The notes under the pieces are model-generated. The model was not told the DNA's origin. It searched no databases and saw only the letters and a program-made list of their open reading frames with translations. The position numbers and the translations under genes are program-made. Below, one piece after another: positions 36,320 through 44,823 of a stretch of 64,000 nt of DNA. Numbering within the stretch: the stretch's first letter is position 1; every line of letters begins with the position of its first letter. This DNA is from an uncultured Granulosicoccaceae bacterium (GTDB lineage Bacteria; Pseudomonadota; Gammaproteobacteria; Granulosicoccales; Granulosicoccaceae), in the NCBI GenBank assembly GCA_938003855.1, contig CALKXD010000144.1, forward strand, positions 18,560-82,559, in the 5' to 3' direction.

Positions 36320-37492
36320 CTAGCGTGTCAGTGCATAGCTTAGCGGCAGGGTGACAGCCGTCAGGCCGACCAGCGTCCACACAGTGGACTGCAGACCATA
36401 GAGGTCAGCGATGATACCCAGAGCCAGCGGCCCGACCACCGAGGCTGCACTGGCGAGTGTATAGATGACGGCATAGGCTCTTGAGGTTTTTTGTTCTTCT
36501 ACCTGATCGGAAACTGCCCCGTAGCAAACCGTCGAGGAACCCTGTACAAACACACCGATCAATGGCAGCGCGATAAACATCCATTGCAGTGGGAGATACA
36601 ACAGCGCGCTGATGCCGGTAATGGTCGCTATCTGCACCACGATAAAAGTAAACCGGTCGCCAATTCGAGCCGCTAGAAAACCACCGGCAAGTTTGCCGGC
36701 TGTGCCGCCGAGCAGAGTCAGTACCACACCGCCGGCGGCGTGGCTGGCGCTGGCGCCTTGTTCGATCAGGACAAACGCTATGAAAGTGAGAAACCCGGCC
36801 TGCACGATGCTGTCGAGAAACACCATCGAGCCCAGTGCACCGAAGCGGCGGGGGTGGCGGATTCCCCATCCGCGGGTGACTTCGTCAGAGGTGCCGGCCG
36901 GGCTGTCGGCCGCTAAGTCAGCAGGCAACAGTCGCCAGATAAACAAGGCAAAAAGTATAGAGGTAATTGCCAGCAGCATGACGACGCTGTTCCACGCCAG
37001 GCCGGCGCCCATCAGCAGGCTGAAAGATCCGGCATAGAGGAGTTTGCCGACATCGCCGAACGCATTATAGGTGCCCAGGGATTTTCGTCGCAGTCCGTCT
37101 TGAAAGTGCTTAACGATCAGCGCTGACGACAACGAGTGCTGGAATGCTCCGCCGCAACCGGTCACCAGAAAAAACAGACAAACGGTGGAAAATAATACCG
37201 ACTGACTCACCCCGACGAAGCCGATACCGGCGCACAGCAGGCCGAAGATCAGTAGTTTTTTTTCACCGAACCTTTCAGCCAGAAAGCCCGAGGGTATTTC
37301 CAGCAGCGAAGTGGCTGTGTTGTTGGCGGCCTTCAATAAACCGACCTGGCTGTAGCTTAGCCCCAGGCTTTGCGCCAGTACCGGCAACAGCACAAACTGT
37401 ACGGCAACCAGCCCGTCTTGAATGGCGTGAGCGCCGCAGGTGGCGACTAATGTTTGTAGTCGCGGCTTTGCCGTGTTGGCTGAGGTCTGCAT
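36320..37492 (-). CDS. MFS transporter
   Basis: A 390-residue inner-membrane transporter with about 12 hydrophobic segments in two halves. The loop FLAERFGEKKLL between segments 2 and 3 is the major-facilitator signature region, and GGFLAARIGDRF is its repeat in the second half. It starts directly after the nagA stop with no gap, so both are probably cotranslated. The substrate could be N-acetylglucosamine or a related compound, or an efflux product; the sequence does not say. Confidence 0.87.
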   Translation of the reverse strand: MQTSANTAKPRLQTLVATCGAHAIQDGLVAVQFVLLPVLAQSLGLSYSQVGLLKAANNTATSLLEIPSGFLAERFGEKKLLIFGLLCAGIGFVGVSQSVLFSTVCLFFLVTGCGGAFQHSLSSALIVKHFQDGLRRKSLGTYNAFGDVGKLLYAGSFSLLMGAGLAWNSVVMLLAITSILFALFIWRLLPADLAADSPAGTSDEVTRGWGIRHPRRFGALGSMVFLDSIVQAGFLTFIAFVLIEQGASASHAAGGVVLTLLGGTAGKLAGGFLAARIGDRFTFIVVQIATITGISALLYLPLQWMFIALPLIGVFVQGSSTVCYGAVSDQVEEQKTSRAYAVIYTLASAASVVGPLALGIIADLYGLQSTVWTLVGLTAVTLPLSYALTR

Positions 37493-38671
37493 TCAGCAGG
37501 TGTGCTTAACAGATGAGTTGAAAACCGCTTCTCCGTTCTGCCAGATCTGCTGAATAGTCAGTGAGTCATCAAGGTGAATGACATTGGCGTAGGCACCACT
37601 GTGCAACACGCCCAGCGTGTCTGACGCGTTCAGGCAGCGGGCCGGATAGCATGATGCCATGCGCAGTACTTCGTGCGGGTCTATGCCGGCGTCGTTAATC
37701 AGGTAGCGAATCGCGGTGATCATGTCGAGGTCGGCACCTGCCAGTGTGCCATCGTCTAAAGTGAGCTTGCCGTGGTTGCGGGTTATGGTTCTTCCGTTCA
37801 GGGTAAATGACTTGAGATCGGTGCCGATGGTCGACATAGCGTCGGTGACTAAAAATATTCTGCCGTGGCCCTGCTTGGCGGCAATGGCGATTTTCATGGC
37901 GGTTTTATCGACATGGAAGCCATCGGCGATCAAACCCGCGAAGGTGTTGTCGCTGGCAAGCGCTGCACCCACCACCCCCGGTTGCCGGTGGCTGAGCGGG
38001 CTCATGGCGTTAAACAGGTGGGTGACGCAAGTAGCGCCCGCATCCAGCGCCGCGAGTGCCTGGTCGCAGGTGGCATCGGTGTGGCCCAGGCTGACGACGA
38101 TACCGGCGTTGGCGAGTGCGGAAATCTGCCCGGTGGTTACGGACCCGCTGGCAACCGTGACCATCAGATGCGGTAGCTGCTGTGCGGCAGACACCAGCAA
38201 GTCAAGATCGGAGGCGGTCATCGGTCTGATCAATGCCGGGTCGTGTGCGCCTTTTCTGGCGACATCAAGATGCGGTCCTTCCAGATGCAATCCGGCAAAA
38301 CCCGGCACGCCGGTTCGGTGTGCTTCAATACCGGCGTCGATGGCGGCTCGAGTGATCTCAGGGGTATCGGTAATGAGCGTGGCGAGCATGGCCGTGGTGC
38401 CGAACGGCAGATGGGCTGCGCACATGCGGGCAATGCCTGCCACGGTTGGCTGATCATTAAACAGCACGCCACCGCCGCCATTGACCTGTAGGTCGACAAA
38501 ACCCGGCACCAGCAGGCCGCCGTTCAGCGTAATGGTTTCGGCGTCGGGTAGCGCAGTTGGTGTTGCGGTGATATCAATCACCCGGCTGCCACGCACGATC
38601 AGGTCAGCGTGCGCATGATAAGTGTTGCCATCAAAGACCGGGCAGCCGGTGAAGCGTTTTGTATTAGTCAT
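37493..38671 (-). CDS. nagA: N-acetylglucosamine-6-phosphate deacetylase
   Basis: Removes acetate from N-acetylglucosamine-6-phosphate in the cytoplasm. The amidohydrolase barrel shows PGFVDLQVNG (56-64), LHLEGPH with metal Glu131, GHTDA near 196, THLFNAMS, and LVTDAM with the catalytic Asp near 277. Length 392 is normal. It follows the BadF-type kinase by 11 bases and abuts the MFS gene. This supports import, phosphorylation and deacetylation of GlcNAc. No glucosamine-6-phosphate deaminase (NagB) lies in the window. Confidence 0.94.
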   Translation of the reverse strand: MTNTKRFTGCPVFDGNTYHAHADLIVRGSRVIDITATPTALPDAETITLNGGLLVPGFVDLQVNGGGGVLFNDQPTVAGIARMCAAHLPFGTTAMLATLITDTPEITRAAIDAGIEAHRTGVPGFAGLHLEGPHLDVARKGAHDPALIRPMTASDLDLLVSAAQQLPHLMVTVASGSVTTGQISALANAGIVVSLGHTDATCDQALAALDAGATCVTHLFNAMSPLSHRQPGVVGAALASDNTFAGLIADGFHVDKTAMKIAIAAKQGHGRIFLVTDAMSTIGTDLKSFTLNGRTITRNHGKLTLDDGTLAGADLDMITAIRYLINDAGIDPHEVLRMASCYPARCLNASDTLGVLHSGAYANVIHLDDSLTIQQIWQNGEAVFNSSVKHTC

Positions 38672-38682
38672 TGGTGTGGTTT

Positions 38683-39549
38683 TCAGGCTGATGTATCGGC
38701 ATAGCGCTCTATGGCTAGTTCGACCGCGCCGGTGACAGCCCCGGCGCGTGCTGGTATCAGGTGCCGGGTGAGGTCAGAGGCCAGCCAGGGAATATAGTGT
38801 TGCGCCAGACCCCCCAGCAGACTCAGGGGTTGGCGTGAGGCGGCGGGGACGGCGTGCAGGTATTGCTCAAGCTGTGTGACCGCAGACGTAACCATTGACA
38901 CGGCGACCGGGTCCTGTCTGGCGGCAAACTCAAACACCAGCGGGGCGTAGCGGGCAAACCGGTCGGGCGTGGCGCTGTGCGCAAATTCCACCATGGCTTG
39001 CGGTGATCGATTAAATTGCATGAGCAGGTGTTCGGTCAGTGGCGAGTCCGGTTGCACGTTATCGTAGCTTAACAGGGAAAGCTCCAGTAACTGACGCCCG
39101 AGTTGTGCGCCACTGCCATGGTCGCTGATTTTTGCGCCCCAGCCACCGATGGTGTGAATGGAGCCGGTCTGACGATAAATAATCACCGACCCGGTGCCGA
39201 GGATCGCCACGGTTCCGTCACTGTTGCCGAGCGCCCCTTGCAAAGCGATGTTTGCATCAGTGGTCACGTGGCAATGGCGATAGGGCAGAGCGCTTTGCAT
39301 GCGCGTTGCGTGGTCGTTGATGTTGGCCCCTGCCAGACCCAGCACGATCCCCTGTACCTGGCTGTGGTCGAGTCCGGCCGCGGTCAGTGCGTGGTTCACA
39401 GCAGTGACAATTGAATCCCGGGCATTGTTGAAGTCGGAGACTATATTTGCCGGACCTGCCGTGCTGTGGCCGAGTGCATTACCCAGACTGTCGCAGACAA
39501 GAGCCCGGCAGCCGGTGCCGCCGCCGTCAACCCCGACAAAGACAGTCAT
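38683..39549 (-). CDS. BadF/BadG-family kinase, probably N-acetylglucosamine kinase
   Basis: A 288-residue ATP-dependent kinase of the ASKHA fold. VGVDGGGTGCRALVCD is the phosphate-1 loop, followed by GLAGANIND, AILGTGS and the sugar-kinase block GGWGAKISDHGSGAQLG. Bacterial and human GlcNAc kinases share this arrangement. The next gene is nagA, which would use its product. The ATG at 39549 has no near ribosome-binding site. CAGGAG is about 20 bases upstream, better placed for an out-of-frame ATG at 39562. Glucosamine or MurNAc are alternative substrates. Confidence 0.88.
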   Translation of the reverse strand: MTVFVGVDGGGTGCRALVCDSLGNALGHSTAGPANIVSDFNNARDSIVTAVNHALTAAGLDHSQVQGIVLGLAGANINDHATRMQSALPYRHCHVTTDANIALQGALGNSDGTVAILGTGSVIIYRQTGSIHTIGGWGAKISDHGSGAQLGRQLLELSLLSYDNVQPDSPLTEHLLMQFNRSPQAMVEFAHSATPDRFARYAPLVFEFAARQDPVAVSMVTSAVTQLEQYLHAVPAASRQPLSLLGGLAQHYIPWLASDLTRHLIPARAGAVTGAVELAIERYADTSA

Positions 39550-39686
39550 TTAAACGGCTCATGAAAATTACTCCTGATTGCAATCGTGACTATCGCATGC
39601 CTGCACCCGTGGCGAAAGCACAGAAAGTGTTTGCCGGGCTGCGGTAACTGTTATTTAATGGGGACCGCCTGCGGTGAGCGCACCCG
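39550..39686. promoter_or_regulatory. Divergent region between kinase and MurQ-like genes
   Basis: A 137-base gap must hold promoters for both arms of the amino-sugar locus. It contains a perfect 10-base palindrome, GATTGCAATC (39576-39585). No regulator gene is adjacent, so the controlling protein is unknown. Confidence 0.35.
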
Positions 39687-40577
39687 ATGGAAACTGAGTC
39701 TCGAAACCGGCTGTCTGAAGGAATAGACACCTTTGAAACCGAAGACGTGTTGCGCGTACTGCATGGTTGCCAGGTAGCAGCGGCGAACAGCGTCGGCGAT
39801 GCGGTGGGCAGCATAGCGGCTGCGGTCGATTTACTGGTGAACACGGTCGAGGCCGATGGTAGACTGGTGTATATCGGTGCGGGAAGTTCGGCCACTATGG
39901 CATTGTCTGATGCGCTTGAGCTCCCCGGCACTTTTGGTTTCGATACCCGCAAAATTGTCATACTTATTGCCGGCGGCACCGAAACTCTGACGGCAATGAC
40001 CGGCAATCCGGACGACAATATAAGCCAGGCGCAACAGCATGTGAGCGATGCTCGAATCACCCCCGATGACTGCATTGTGAGTTTGTCCGCCAGCGGCAAC
40101 ACTGTCTATACCGTAGCCGCGACTGCGGCGGCAAAAGCGGCTGGCGCCAGTGTCATCGGCATTGCCAATAACAAAAACGCGCAACTATTCCAGCACGCTG
40201 ATGTAGCGATCCACCTTGCCACTGCGCCTGAAGCTGTCGCGGGTTCTACCCGTATGGGGGCGGCGACCGCACAGAAAATCACGCTTAATATGCTGTCTAC
40301 GGCAATGGCCGTGCGACTGGGTCATGTGCACGACGGCTACATGGTGAATCTGGTCGCCGATAATCGCAAACTGAAAGACCGGGCTCGACGGATTGTGGTG
40401 GCCATTGCCGGTGGTGACGAAAAATCGGCTGATGTCTCTCTGCGGCAGGCGCAGGGCGTTCTGCCAATTGCCGTATTGTTGTCGAGCGGGTGTAATAATG
40501 TGGCTGATGCAAGGGATATTCTTGCACGGAACAATGGAAAATTGAGACCATCACTAGAGGCGCTGCGGCGACGCTAG
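39687..40577 (+). CDS. murQ: MurQ-like SIS-domain protein (MurNAc-6-phosphate etherase family)
   Basis: MurQ cleaves the lactyl ether of N-acetylmuramic acid 6-phosphate, giving GlcNAc-6-phosphate, the NagA substrate. The 296 residues align along the whole family: YIGAGSS, IAGGTET, LSASGNT, GSTRMGAATAQKITLNMLST, and a C-terminal helical part. Yet several active-site positions differ from E. coli MurQ as remembered: YIGAGTSGRLG is YIGAGSSATMA here, and the glutamate of GAEDS (Glu114) aligns with Pro in GNPDD. Glu78 matches the other catalytic Glu83. It may act on a related sugar. First gene of the right arm; GGTGAG precedes ATG. Confidence 0.8.
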   Translation: METESRNRLSEGIDTFETEDVLRVLHGCQVAAANSVGDAVGSIAAAVDLLVNTVEADGRLVYIGAGSSATMALSDALELPGTFGFDTRKIVILIAGGTETLTAMTGNPDDNISQAQQHVSDARITPDDCIVSLSASGNTVYTVAATAAAKAAGASVIGIANNKNAQLFQHADVAIHLATAPEAVAGSTRMGAATAQKITLNMLSTAMAVRLGHVHDGYMVNLVADNRKLKDRARRIVVAIAGGDEKSADVSLRQAQGVLPIAVLLSSGCNNVADARDILARNNGKLRPSLEALRRR

Positions 40578-40628
40578 TGTATTGAGCACAACCGGTCACT
40601 GAGTGGCCTGACTTTATCTGGAGAGGAA

Positions 40629-41885
40629 ATGAAACACGTATTTACAAAATCACTGTTACTGACGTCAATGGTTGCGGCGGCCGGTCTGGTGCAGGCTGAA
40701 GACGTCACACTGACCATCGAAAGCTGGCGCAACGACGATCTGACCATCTGGCAGGACACTATCATTCCAGCGTTCGAGGCAGAGAACCCCGGTATCAAGG
40801 TTGAGTTTACGCCTTCGGCACCGGCAGAATACAACGCCGCGTTGAATTCGAAGCTTGAAGCGGGCTCAGCCGGTGACCTGATTACCTGCCGTCCGTTCGA
40901 TGCGTCACTGAGCCTTTACGATGACGGCCATCTGGCGCCGGTGCAGGATCTCGACGGTATGAAGAACTTTTCCAGTGTGGCTAAGTCCGGCTGGAGTACC
41001 GACGATGCCTCGGTCACGTTCTGCGTGCCGATGGCCTCGGTTATTCACGGGTTTATCTATAACGCTGATGCCTTTGAAGAAGTCGGCGTCGCTGTACCGA
41101 CGACCGAAGCCGAGTTTTTTGCCGCGCTGGACAAAATTAAAGCAGATGGCAATTACCTGCCTATGGCAATGGGCACCAATGATCAGTGGGAAGCGGCCAC
41201 CATGGGCTACAACAACATTGGTCCTAACTACTGGAAAGGCGAAGAAGGTCGGCTGGCGTTAATTAAGGGTGAGCAGAAACTAACGGATGAAGGCTGGGTT
41301 GCCCCCTACCGACAACTGGCAAAATGGAAAGACTATCTGGGTGACGGCTTTGAAGCGCAGACCTACCCTGACAGCCAGAATCTGTTTACGCTTGGGCGTG
41401 CCGCCATCTATCCTGCCGGTTCCTGGGAGATATCTGGTTTTAATGCACAGGCCGAATTTAAAATGGGTGCTTTTAACCCGCCAGTGATGAATGCCGGTGA
41501 CGAATGCTATATCTCCGATCACACAGATATCGCGCTTGGTATGAACACCAAATCGGAAAACCCGGAAGCCGCTAAAACCTTCCTGAACTGGGTGGGTTCT
41601 GCTGCGTTCGCTGATCTCTACGCAAACGCCTTACCGGGCTTTTTCTCACTCTCTGACCACGATGTGAAAATGGCTGACCCGCTGGCACAGGAATTTGTCT
41701 CATGGCGTAGCAAGTGTAAATCATCAATCCGCTCCACCTATCAGATCCTGTCGCGCGGCGAGCCGAACCTGGAAAACGATACCTGGAATGCTTCGGTTGC
41801 CGCGATAAAAGGCACTGAAACAGCAGAAGAAGTCAGTGCCCGTCTGCAAAAAGGCCTGGCCTCCTGGTACAAGCCGCAGATGTAA
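40629..41885 (+). CDS. Sugar ABC transporter periplasmic binding protein
   Basis: A 418-residue family 1 solute-binding protein with a signal peptide (MKHVFTKSLLLTSMVAAAG, likely cut after LVQA). VTLTIESWRNDD, IIPAFEAENPGIKVEFTP and GSWEISGF are typical of CUT1 sugar-binding proteins. Four cysteines are present, which may form disulphides in the periplasm. GGAGAGG lies directly before ATG. It follows the MurQ-like gene by 51 bases, so an amino sugar or peptidoglycan/chitin fragment is a reasonable ligand guess, unproven. Confidence 0.9.
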   Translation: MKHVFTKSLLLTSMVAAAGLVQAEDVTLTIESWRNDDLTIWQDTIIPAFEAENPGIKVEFTPSAPAEYNAALNSKLEAGSAGDLITCRPFDASLSLYDDGHLAPVQDLDGMKNFSSVAKSGWSTDDASVTFCVPMASVIHGFIYNADAFEEVGVAVPTTEAEFFAALDKIKADGNYLPMAMGTNDQWEAATMGYNNIGPNYWKGEEGRLALIKGEQKLTDEGWVAPYRQLAKWKDYLGDGFEAQTYPDSQNLFTLGRAAIYPAGSWEISGFNAQAEFKMGAFNPPVMNAGDECYISDHTDIALGMNTKSENPEAAKTFLNWVGSAAFADLYANALPGFFSLSDHDVKMADPLAQEFVSWRSKCKSSIRSTYQILSRGEPNLENDTWNASVAAIKGTETAEEVSARLQKGLASWYKPQM

Positions 41886-41980
41886 CGGCCGCGGCTCCGG
41901 GTGACCGGCGCCACTGGTAAAGGGTGGGTGGTGATGTGCTGCCCATCTTTATTTTCTACACGCTAAACCCGGGGTTGTGA

Positions 41981-42907
41981 GTGGCGCAAGTCGACGAAAA
42001 AAAACCACGCCGCTGGCACATTGCGGTGTTTCTGGCGCCGGCCGTGCTGGTCTATACGGCGATCATGATCCTGCCGTTGTTCGGGACCTTGCAGTTATCG
42101 TTGTTTAAGGAGATAGACAACAACCAGGTGTTTGTGGGGCTGCAGAATTTCCGGACCCTGTTTGGCGATGAGCGCTGGGCGGCAAGCTTCTGGAACGCAC
42201 TGCAGAACAACACGGTGTTTTTTATCATCCATATGCTGGTGCAAAACCCGATTGGTATTCTGCTGGCCGCCTTGCTCAGCAGTCCTAAACTGCGGCTCCG
42301 GTCATTTTATCGCACCGCTATATTTATCCCGACAATTTTATCTTTTGTTATTGTCGGCTTTGCCTGGAAGCTGATTTTAAGCCCGATCTGGGGTATCGCC
42401 CCCGACCTGTTGCAGATGGTCGGGCTCAAGAGTCTGTTTGCACCGTGGCTTGGCAAGGAGCAATACGCACTGGTGACACTGAGCCTGATCTCGGTCTGGC
42501 AGTTTGTCGGAATTCCAATGATGCTGATCTATGCCGCTCTGCTGTCTATTCCTGACGAAGTCATCGAAGCCGCAGAGTGCGATGGTATCACTGGCTTTTC
42601 ACAGTTCTGGAAAATTCAGTTGCCGCTGATTCTACCGTCTATCGGAATTATTTCGGTGTTGACCTTTGTCGGAAACTTCAACGCCTTTGATCTGATCTAT
42701 ACCGCTCAGGGAGCGCTGGCCGGACCAAACTACAGTACCGATGTGCTGGGCACGTTGCTGTATCGGACCTTTTTTGGTTTTCAGCTGCAACTGGGTGACC
42801 CCAACATGGGCTCGGCAATTGCCACCGCCATGTTTCTGGTGATCCTGATCGGGGTATGCATTTATCTGTTTGGCATTCAAACGCGCCTGCGGCGCTATCA
42901 GTTTTAA
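41981..42907 (+). CDS. Sugar ABC permease (MalF type)
   Basis: A 308-residue inner-membrane permease with about six hydrophobic segments. The docking loop reads EVIEAAECDGITGFSQFWKI, the EAA-type motif of CUT1 importers. GTG 41981 is the start. The 95 bases before it contain a weak imperfect hairpin (AAAG..TGGG with CCCA..CTTT, about 41918-41953), possibly a decay barrier after the binding-protein gene. It is followed after three bases by the second permease. Confidence 0.89.
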   Translation: MAQVDEKKPRRWHIAVFLAPAVLVYTAIMILPLFGTLQLSLFKEIDNNQVFVGLQNFRTLFGDERWAASFWNALQNNTVFFIIHMLVQNPIGILLAALLSSPKLRLRSFYRTAIFIPTILSFVIVGFAWKLILSPIWGIAPDLLQMVGLKSLFAPWLGKEQYALVTLSLISVWQFVGIPMMLIYAALLSIPDEVIEAAECDGITGFSQFWKIQLPLILPSIGIISVLTFVGNFNAFDLIYTAQGALAGPNYSTDVLGTLLYRTFFGFQLQLGDPNMGSAIATAMFLVILIGVCIYLFGIQTRLRRYQF

Positions 42908-42910
42908 ACG

Positions 42911-43750
42911 ATGAATCACTCATCTGCATCATTCGGCCGATCAGTGGCGGCGCACAGTATCCTGTTGCTATACACCGTGATTGCCTTGTTCCCGGTGTTT
43001 GTTATCGTGATCAATTCTTTCAAGTCGCGCAAAGCGATATTTCGCTCGCCGTTGTCATTGCCCGATGAACAGACTTTCAGTTTGATTGGCTACCAGACCG
43101 TGTTAAAGCAGGGCGACTTCTTCCTTTATTTCCAGAACAGTCTGACGGTTACCGTGATGTCGTTGTTTCTGGTGCTGCTGTTTGGTGCAATGGCAGCGTT
43201 TGCTTTGTCTGAGTATCGATTTAAAGGCAACTCGCTAATGGGTCTGTATCTGGCGCTTGGCATCATGATACCTATCCGTCTGGGTACCGTGGCAATACTG
43301 AAGCTGATGGTGGCCAGTGGTCTGGTCAATACCCTGACGGCTTTAATTCTGGTGTACACCGCTCAGGGGCTGCCGCTTGCAGTGTTTATATTGTCCGAGT
43401 TCATGCGCAATGTGTCCGATGATTTAAAAAATGCCGGTCGTATAGACGGGCTGAGTGAGTACCGTATATTTTTTCGTCTGGTATTGCCGCTGGTGCGCCC
43501 GGCTATGGCGACGGTGGCGGTTTTTACCATGATCCCGATCTGGAATGACCTGTGGTTCCCGCTGATACTCGCGCCGGCGGAAGAAACCAAAACGGTCACG
43601 CTGGGTGCACAGGTGTTTATCGGGCAGTTTGTCACCAACTGGAACGCGGTACTTGCGGCGTTATCATTGGCGATTGTTCCTGTTCTTGTTTTATATCTGA
43701 TATTTTCACGTCAACTGATCAGAGGTATCACTGCAGGAGCTGTCAAGTGA
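42911..43750 (+). CDS. Sugar ABC permease (MalG type)
   Basis: A 279-residue inner-membrane permease, partner of the previous gene. The docking loop is DLKNAGRIDGLSEYRIFFRL, and the end LIRGITAGAVK is the usual MalG-type C-terminus. The stop overlaps the GTG start of the oxidoreductase gene by four bases (GTGA). Confidence 0.9.
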   Translation: MNHSSASFGRSVAAHSILLLYTVIALFPVFVIVINSFKSRKAIFRSPLSLPDEQTFSLIGYQTVLKQGDFFLYFQNSLTVTVMSLFLVLLFGAMAAFALSEYRFKGNSLMGLYLALGIMIPIRLGTVAILKLMVASGLVNTLTALILVYTAQGLPLAVFILSEFMRNVSDDLKNAGRIDGLSEYRIFFRLVLPLVRPAMATVAVFTMIPIWNDLWFPLILAPAEETKTVTLGAQVFIGQFVTNWNAVLAALSLAIVPVLVLYLIFSRQLIRGITAGAVK

Positions 43751-44823
43751 GCGATAAAGCAATACGTGTACTGGTCGCCGGACTCGGTAACATGGGCTTA
43801 AGTCATGCAAAGGCCTATCACAATAATCCCGCCTATGAGATTGTCGGGCTGGTTAATCGCTCCCCGGTCGACTTACCGCAGGAACTCAAGTCTTATCCGT
43901 TTCACGATGATTTTTTAACAGCACTGGCAGAAATCGGACCTGACCTGGCGTCTATAAATACCTATTCCGATACCCACGCTGACTATGCTATTGCCGCCAT
44001 GCAGGCAGGTGCGCATGTGTTTCTGGAGAAACCCATTGCCACCACTGTAGAAGACGCCGAGCGGGTGGTCGCCTGCGCGCTGCAGCATAAACGCAAGCTC
44101 GTTGTTGGTTATATACTGCGGCATCATCCATCGTGGATAGCCTTCATTGAGCAGGCGCGTGCGCTGGGTGGTCCCTATGTGTTCCGGCTTAATCTGAATC
44201 AGCAGTCGTCAGGGCCGGAGTGGCTGACACACAAGAGCCTGCTCGACAGCACGTCCCCGATTGTTGATTGTGGCGTGCACTACGTTGATGTGATGTGTCA
44301 GATCACTGATGCCAAACCGTTGAAAGTACATGGCATGGGTGTGCGGCTTAGTTATGAAATTGCCGATGATATGTACAACTATGGGCATTTTCAGGTGTTG
44401 TTTGATGATGGCTCGGTGGGTTGGTACGAAGCCGGATGGGGGCCGATGATGTCGGAGACGGCTTTTTTTGTGAAAGATATTGTCTCTCCCAATGGCAGCG
44501 TATCTATAGTGATGGAGGACGGTGCTAAATCAGCCGATATAGAATCACACACCAAAACCTCTACCATCCGTGTGCATCGCAGTGCCACAGATGCGTCTGG
44601 CAACTTTTGTGATGATGATATTGACCATACGATGGATGAAGAGCCGGATCATCAGCGTCTGTGTGATCGTGAGCAACAGTATGTCGCTATTGCTATTCGC
44701 GACAATCTCGATCTAACCCGGCATATGCACGATGCTGTCGCCTCGCTGCGCATTTGTCTGGCGGCCGATGAAAGCGTGCGTAGCGGCTCCGAAGTCTGGC
44801 TCAGTCAACAGGATATCGCCTAG
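43747..44823 (+). CDS. Gfo/Idh/MocA-family oxidoreductase
   Basis: A 358-residue NAD(P)-dependent sugar dehydrogenase. The Rossmann loop is VLVAGLGNMGLSHA, and the family motif FLEKPIATT sits near residue 95. DCGVHYVDVM is a plausible active-site block with the conserved His. GTG 43747 is chosen because it overlaps the permease stop; the open frame extends upstream through the permease gene, which is meaningless. Placed between the permeases and ATPase of an amino-sugar importer, it may oxidise the imported sugar or open an unusual glycosidic or ether bond. Confidence 0.88.
   Translation: MSDKAIRVLVAGLGNMGLSHAKAYHNNPAYEIVGLVNRSPVDLPQELKSYPFHDDFLTALAEIGPDLASINTYSDTHADYAIAAMQAGAHVFLEKPIATTVEDAERVVACALQHKRKLVVGYILRHHPSWIAFIEQARALGGPYVFRLNLNQQSSGPEWLTHKSLLDSTSPIVDCGVHYVDVMCQITDAKPLKVHGMGVRLSYEIADDMYNYGHFQVLFDDGSVGWYEAGWGPMMSETAFFVKDIVSPNGSVSIVMEDGAKSADIESHTKTSTIRVHRSATDASGNFCDDDIDHTMDEEPDHQRLCDREQQYVAIAIRDNLDLTRHMHDAVASLRICLAADESVRSGSEVWLSQQDIA

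Noticed and set aside
39687-40577. Reading the SIS protein as a NagB-II glucosamine-6-phosphate deaminase
   Set aside because: The single SIS domain with GSTRMGAATAQK and LNMLST blocks is of MurQ type; NagB-II/GlmS-like proteins have two SIS domains.
43552-43746. Long upstream extension of the second Gfo/Idh gene
   Set aside because: It overlaps the permease in another frame; the GTG at 43747 overlapping the permease stop gives a proper Rossmann N-terminus.
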